Part shown: positions 58,190 through 64,000 of the stretch, piece after piece
How positions within the stretch are numbered: position 1 is the stretch's first letter
How the letters are laid out: each line of letters begins with the position of its first letter
Assembly (NCBI RefSeq): GCF_023856365.1
Contig: NC_064540.1
Span: 11,657,691-11,721,690, forward strand
DNA: 64,000 bases
DNA from: Brienomyrus brachyistius
Lineage: Eukaryota > Chordata > Actinopteri > Osteoglossiformes > Mormyridae
Direction: 5' to 3'
Notes under the pieces: generated by a model
The model's input: only the letters and a program-made list of their open reading frames with translations
What the model was told of the DNA's origin: nothing
The model's database searches: none
Made by a program: the position numbers and the translations under genes

Positions 58190-61100
58190 TCCCCAGTGTG
58201 ACCTTTCTGAGTAACGACAGTGCTGCAGTGCAGCCCTGTGACTCCCCCATAGTGACATCACCGTTATAAAACAGGAACGCAAACCCATGCATGACTACAT
58301 AACGGAATATTCTCCATTTTTATTCCCGAACATTTCGAAAATGAACTAAAAAAGACAAACCATGAAGTACTAAGCTGCATTTACTGCTAATGTAATGTAA
58401 AATTAATGCTTGCATTCGGATTACTGGTCAATAGAGCTCCGATTTTGTGCTCAATCTTTTGTCGATTGATTTTTATGTAGGTTTCGGATCATTTTTTACG
58501 GGAGAGTCAGTGTTGAAGCAGATTCCAGCCCACAGGCACAGTGAGCATGGAGGTTGGCCAGTGCTTTTATTTTTGTGTGTTGGAGTTCATGGCTCCATCT
58601 ACGGAAGGAATAAAATCCCTGAGTCAACAAAGGCCAACTGCCGTATTTCACAGCAGGCTTCTGGTTCCTCAAAGTGTCACGCTGCCGATGCCAAGCAAAA
58701 TGCTCGTGTGCGTGTTCGGAGAGCTCAGCGGATCACAGCCGATAGTCACGGCTGAACGTCCGCGCCAGCTTTTGTGTCAGCTGCCCTGAGAAGAAGCTTG
58801 AAATTAACGTGTCTCTTCCATCTTTAAATATTTTGATTAATACCCTAGCAGTTGAACTCGTATTTGACGTTTCACCCCAATGTCTGGCAGTTGCTTTGAA
58901 TGTGTGCCCCTATCGTATTATACCCTAGTAAACAGGAGGTCACCTGGCGGATGCCTGGCCCCACAGCAAGTCAAAATTCTAAACCTAGCATGTTTCAGCC
59001 ATTTTACTTAGACGGTATTTCATTGAGAACGGGGTGTGACGAGTACTAACCTGCGTGTGAATGCAGCTGAATCCTGGTGGTTCCTTAGATCGTCATCTTT
59101 TGCATTCGTTTGAAAATGCCCTTGCAGACGCTCTGGCTGCATTCTGTCTCTCTTGTGTTCCTCACTCTTCTTTCGTTGTTGCTGATCTTGGTTTATGAAT
59201 TTTCTAATGCACTGCTTTGAAAACATAATGGAACGGCAATGGCCTGCAGCCGCATGACTGGGAGCAGATGCTGGTCCATTTTTCCCCTGTTAGGAGGTCA
59301 GTTAATATGCTCCATTATGTGCCTTTCCTTTAGCTTTTTAGTGAAAATGAGATATTAAATACTCAGCTGTTGGGGTCAGGATGTGAAGATCATGTGACCT
59401 AATTCATGGCAGCGGCTTTTGGCTTGTTTCTTGGGGTGAGGTCTTAAGGTCAGGCTTGGACTGAGTCCGTTTCCCTGTTCCCTGCCCTCAGCTGGTCTCT
59501 GTCGAGCTCGGAGCAGTTTGCGCTACGCTACGCCGATGGCCCACAGCTGTATATCACTGAGCAGGTGAGCGAGGCCTTTCTGGGGGGGGGGGGGCAGGTG
59601 AGGTGGTGCAAGCTGTGTGTTTCTGTGTGTGTGGATTGTGGAGGGTCTTTGCTCTCCTGTTAAAGCACCTGCGTCCACACATTTTTCAGAGCCGTGGGGA
59701 AATCAAGAATGGCACCATCCTACGACTGGCCATATCTCCGGTAGGCTGTTTTTACCATCCATCTATCTATGCATCCATCCATCCATCCATCCATCCAGTC
59801 CTGATCAGGATCACAGGGCCATTTTTACTTGGTCACTGAGGACATTTGTAGGCCTTCTCCTGCATCTCGCCACTTTATTCTTTGCCAACACGATCCTCTC
59901 ACTTCAGCTGCCGGCCGAGTTCTCAACCAGCACGTTTACTGCTGCTCTTTTACCCATCATACTCATTAAACTCCATTCGTTATCTGGTCTCTAATTAGTC
60001 TTAATCCGATTTAAACCAGTTTTCACATCCTAAATAAATTGAGAGATCGGTGGATTTGGCTCATTGAAAGAATCTCCAATAAGAGCCGTGCCCAATTAGC
60101 GGTATTAGCATGGATCTAATTGGCTTAACGAGCTCGTTAGTCTGCTGAAGGCGGTGTCATGCCCCCCCCCCCCCCACAGACCCGTGCCGCGAGACAGCTC
60201 CTGGAGAGGATCCAGTCCCATGGGATCGATGCACGCCTCGAGGCCCTGAAGGAGCTGGCAAAGCTGTCCGCCGACCCAACCTTTGCTACCGAGTTCATCA
60301 ACCTGGAGGGCATCGGGACCCTGGCACGCCTGGTGGAGAGTGGCACACAGTAAGGAGGGTCTGGCTGGATGCGGCCGTGTGAAATCTGTTCACCGCTCAC
60401 ACCCCCTCACAGATGCCACTGTCACAGGGTTCAGGCTTGAGAGGATCACTGCTGAAACGCTGCCCTAAATCAAGATGCTAATTGCTGGTGGTCCCGCCCC
60501 CTTTGCCCATTCCCTGCAGCTTCGGCGAGATGCTGGCCTTCACTCTGACCGCCTTCCTGGAGCTCATGGACCATGGCATCGTGTCCTGGGACCTCATCTC
60601 TCTCTCCTTCATTAAGCAGGTGAGAGGTCGTTTAATACTGACCCGATCTGACTGTCGGAATTTCGCACTGAACGAGTTATTCCACAAAGGACTACAAGCT
60701 GCTATATTTGGGGCAGAATCGCCGGTGAGATCCGCGTGTGCGATGCTGACTGCTCGCTTGGTGGCCGACTCTGTTTGCGTAAGGGTGGAGACAGGAAACC
60801 ACTGTTAGCTCATGCAGTTCAGTCTCTGGGCCCCGTGGGGGCTCCTCTGAGAATAGCCAGTTCATCATTATTCAAAAGTGAACGTCACAGTGTATTTAAC
60901 TCATTCTCATCAATACTCAGAATTCCCTGGTACTCAGAGAACCATAAATATAATGCATGTTAAATAAGTACTTAAATAAGTTCAGAATACCATACATATT
61001 TAATGTACATTAAATAATATAATAATAATAATAATAATAAAAATAACAAATAATAAATATAATTTATACTCAGAATACCATGCTTGTAGTCCATATTAAA

Positions 61101-62670
61101 TAGTATAATCAGAGTACCATACACACAGTCCATATTTAATAAGTACTTTATACTTAGAGTACTATACATATATTACATATTAAATTAAAATTAATTTAAA
61201 TTCAGAATACCATACACATAATGCATATTAAATAAGTACTCTATACTCAGAATACCATTTATATAATCCATCCATTTTCTGTACGCTTGTCCTATTCAGC
61301 ATTTTGGGAACCTGGAGCCTAGCCCAGAGGCTGCAGGCACAAGATAGGGAATAATCCAGGATGGGGTGCCAACCAACATACATATAATATGAATTAAACA
61401 AGTATTTTGTTCTAAGGCTTGTTTGCTTGTCCACAGTAATGTTTAATGTATTGGTTTGACTGTATTTTCACTTAAATTGCCTCCAGCACTTTTTTGCCCT
61501 CGATTTTCAGAGCAGTTTTATGAGTATGGTGGCCGAGTACAGAAATGGCTGCATCCAGTGAATGGAAATCTTAGTACACACAGAGTATGAGAGGGTTTAT
61601 GAAGCGAAACAGCGTGGTCCTAACAGCGACTCCCAGTGGCCAGTGACTGAAGGCCTTAATTCTTAGCGAGTGCCTCTGTTTTGACTTCTGTACAAAGACA
61701 GTCCAGTAAAGGGACATCTGGTGGACGCTGGTGCTAACGGCTCTCCTGGGAGAGCGAGGTTTCGGGTGTTCCCCGTCCTGCCCTCGATACACACACGCTG
61801 CCTGCCCATATGCACATACAGCTGCCTGGCCAACAGTCTTTATTCCTGGACACCCAGAATGGGGAAATACGGGGGCGGGGGGTGTTTTCACTGCTGGACG
61901 CCTGTAGTGCTGTGTTTTGTCGTAAAAACATCTGCTCTTTCCTCAAAGGCAGAGCGGCAGACAGATTGATGCCTTCGACACTTTTACACGTGTAGGACTG
62001 ATCCGCGTAACAATTTTGGGAGTTGTTCTTCCTGCCCTGTTTGGTATGTTTGTTGAGAAGCGTACACTTTTCCTAGTAATTTAAGCCTGTATAGCCGATT
62101 CCGTTGTTCCTCCTCGTGAACTTTGACCTCTGAAAAGCTGCCTGGACTGACGTGATGAGTGGGCGGCCGTTGCCTAGCAACCCACAATGTTGGCCTCCAT
62201 CGATGATATTCCGGCTCCTGCCAATAATTTCCTGCGTTTGCAGCTTTCTGCCCTCGAGCCAGTTCCTGGCTCTCGATAAGGACCAAGAGTCATAATTGAG
62301 CCTTATTTCTCATTCTTTTTTCGCCGGCTGCCTGAATCTGCGGCGATCTAATTCTCTTTTACGATTCACAAGGGTTTCATCCGGATTATTGAATGTTATC
62401 AGCGGCCCTCAAAGGCATTCCTCCCCACTGGAACTCCGCTATCGTCGCTATGAAACATCATTCGCGCCGCAGCACGTCACACATCCGCCTCTCATGCTTT
62501 TTTTTTTTCTCTTCTCAGATCGCCGGCTACGTCAACCAGCCCATGGTGGACGTGTCCATCCTGCAGCGCTCGCTGGCCATCCTGGAGAGTATGGTGCTGA
62601 ACAGCCACAACCTCTACCACCGGGTGGCGCAAGAGATCACCGTGGGACAGCTCATCGCGCACCTGCAAGT
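54254..62670 (+). CDS. elmo2: ELMO2, engulfment and cell motility protein, N-terminal part (7 coding exons)
   Basis: Exons 54254-54331, 54803-54843, 59492-59564, 59690-59740, 60180-60349, 60520-60619 and 62519-62670 join in frame to 221 codons plus two bases. The rest (human ELMO2 is about 720 residues) lies beyond the right edge, as no exon matching the next segment (NQEIQTYA) is present to 64000. ELMO proteins bind DOCK exchange factors and RhoG and so activate Rac in phagocytosis and migration. The N terminus [20 protein letters not shown] and the block [12 protein letters not shown] are ELMO2-type rather than ELMO1-type. Residues 1-80 form the Ras-binding fold and the following helices the armadillo-like region ([19 protein letters not shown]). 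The exon 54254 acceptor is at 54230, 23 bases before the ATG. Exon 7 ends at GTGAGC, splitting the Val codon. Confidence 0.93.
55236..55425 (+). repeat. 41-bp minisatellite, about 4.5 copies
   Basis: GTTAGACACACTGCTGTTGC recurs at 55242, 55283, 55324, 55365 and 55406, exactly 41 bases apart and nearly identical. This indicates recent amplification. Confidence 0.95.
58161..58189. repeat. (CA)n microsatellite
   Basis: About 14 CA units in an elmo2 intron. Confidence 0.9.
59757..59815 (-). mobile_element. SINE tail fragment with (CATC)n
   Basis: (CATC)n then CAGTCCTGATCAGGATCACA is a decayed reverse-complement SINE tail, directly after elmo2 exon 4. Confidence 0.4.
60880..61262. repeat. Degenerate AT-rich tandem repeat
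   Basis: Phrases of the type CTCAGAATACCATACATATA, then ATTAAATAAGTACT, recur at about 60920, 60985, 61070, 61105, 61150, 61205 and 61245. The unit is imperfect and interrupted by (AAT)n. Confidence 0.6.
61262..61375 (-). mobile_element. SINE 3' fragment
   Basis: CATCCATTTTCTGTACGCTT, GGAGCCTAGCCCAGAGGCTG and AATCCAGGATGGGGTGCCAA match the reverse complement of the DANA-like SINE tail. Confidence 0.7.
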
Positions 62671-64000
62671 GTGAGCACACACCCACGCACAGCGAGCGAG
62701 CGCACGGGCACGGCTCTCTGGGGTCTGGGTACCGTGGGCGTCTGTCGCAGCTGAAGGAGACCCATGCATCTCTATGCATCTACATGCTGCAAATCTGTGT
62801 GCAATGGGCACCACATACACTGTGTGTCTACATAATGTATATATAGGTACATGTTCCTCTGTCTGTTCATATCACTGTGTGGGTCAATAAATTAAAAATA
62901 TATTTATTTTGTTGCTGCAGATGTAGTTATTATCAGCATCAGTATTATCATATTTAATGATAATTTATGATACAGCACATTATTGGTGGATAGGTGTCCC
63001 GCAAACGCTAGTCTTTCCCCCACTGTGGTTGAAATGCTATTTAAAGGTTCCTCCATCTTCTCCTCCCTCTTGCCGCACCGTCAAACATATGGCTCCCCTT
63101 TGTCCTTCACACGAATAGTGCGCGGGGTCAGGTTTTGGCTCTCGGACAGGGCAGTCGACGGCGCATGCGGCCGGCTCTCCCCAGGCGTGACATCCGGGCC
63201 CTTCGGGCCTGCGGATGACATCCGGGCCGGGCCAGTGCGAGATGCCAGGGAGGAGCGAGCGCAGAGAGGGATTAGGAGCGTCTCCGGGTAGTGCCTGTGC
63301 ACCATGTGGAGTCCTGCGTAGCCTCTGACCCTCTGCTGCCGTCTTTCTGAGGTCTTACTGCAGAAGATCAGAGAACCTCACCGACTGCGGCCTTATGCCT
63401 AGTGTGTAGCTTCCACAGTTCCAGTTACCCATGATCAACCATGGTATGAAATGGAAAATTCCCAGTGTCAAAAAAAATCCTAGATTTTTAAATTGTGCAC
63501 CATTCTGAGTAACGTAATGAAATCTCGCGCCGTCCTGCCCGGGGACATAAATCACCCCTCCATCCATGATATCCACGCCGTTTACCCAGTAGGCACTTAG
63601 TATTTGTCTCGGTTATCAGATCGGTATCACATTTGACTGCATTCATGTAACTTTTATTGCAGTATACTGTTATAATTGTTCATTTTCACTATAAGTTATG
63701 GTTGTTAATACCGTACTCTGCCTGATTTTATAAATTAAACTTTATCATAGGTATGCATGTATAGGAAAAAAATATTATATATAGCGTTGGTTACTATCCA
63801 TGGTTTCAGGCATCCGTGGATAAGGGGGAGCACTGTGTATATATGTAATTAGCTTTTCCTGGAGAGGGAAAATATAATGTCCCCCTGAGAGCAGTAGTGT
63901 GACCCTGGTCACCTCAGGCTTCTGCACTGAAATGATCATTTCTCTCCTGTTTCTGTTCCACCTGCAGTGCAGTGCTGCCATAATTAAAACATTGCTAATT
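62671..64000 (+). other. elmo2: elmo2 intron running off the window
   Basis: No further elmo2 exon was recognised. A GC-rich stretch at 63115-63300 carries short ORFs on both strands without a recognisable family. Confidence 0.5.

Larger units (their letters stand above)
54844..59491 (+). other. elmo2: elmo2 intron after coding exon 2
   Basis: Contains the 41-bp minisatellite (55236-55425) and a (CA)n tract (58161-58189). The rest is AT-rich with unsupported ORFs; the 132-residue ORF at 57816-58214 runs through the (CA)n. Confidence 0.5.
60620..62518 (+). other. elmo2: elmo2 intron after coding exon 6
   Basis: From 60880 to 61260 a degenerate tandem pattern of AGAATACCATACATAT and TATTAAATAAGTACT words repeats about every 65-75 bases, with (AAT)n at 61015-61042. 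At 61262-61375 there is a reverse-complement SINE 3' fragment (CATCCATTTTCTGTACGCTT). The rest is unremarkable. Confidence 0.5.

Overview
This is a gene-bearing stretch of a ray-finned fish (teleost) nuclear genome. The evidence is GT-AG introns in vertebrate housekeeping and immune genes, a fish Rh-type ammonium transporter, and fish-typical repeats: a DANA-like tRNA-derived SINE with an ATGG tail, short hAT-type elements with 8-bp target duplications, Tc1 and L2-like relics, and many GA, TG, CA and ATGG microsatellites. The species cannot be fixed from the sequence.

Layout, left to right. 0.15-1.8 kb: a decayed L2-type LINE 3' end and two inverted SINE copies. 2.9-4.2 kb (+): sys1, complete in three coding exons. 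7.6-11.5 kb (-): ssr1 (translocon-associated protein alpha), complete in nine coding exons. 13.8-18.7 kb (+): sit1, a lymphocyte transmembrane adaptor with tyrosine motifs, complete in six coding exons and followed by a SINE-derived minisatellite. 22 kb: a Tc1-like relic. 26.9-28.3 kb (-): an intact Rh-type ammonium transporter encoded without introns, probably a retrogene. 29.4-30.3 kb: a hAT-like element carrying a G-rich minisatellite. 32.0-40.3 kb (+): arfgap1, complete in twelve coding exons, whose introns hold two inverted copies of one hAT-type family. 44.8 kb to the right edge (+): elmo2, with a GC-rich first exon, a 9-kb first intron with a predicted second untranslated exon, and seven coding exons; the rest lies beyond the window.

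The genes are not an operon. sys1 (Golgi targeting of ARFRP1), ssr1 (ER translocon) and arfgap1 (ARF1 GTP hydrolysis at the Golgi) belong to the secretory pathway, which may be coincidence. sys1, arfgap1 and elmo2 all lie on human 20q13, which suggests this is the fish counterpart of that region with ssr1, sit1 and the Rh gene interleaved. I found no convincing new biological system. The items most worth checking are the intronless Rh gene, the divergent fish sit1, the SINE-born minisatellite, repeat tracts next to splice sites, and a short coding-like ORF head-to-head with arfgap1.
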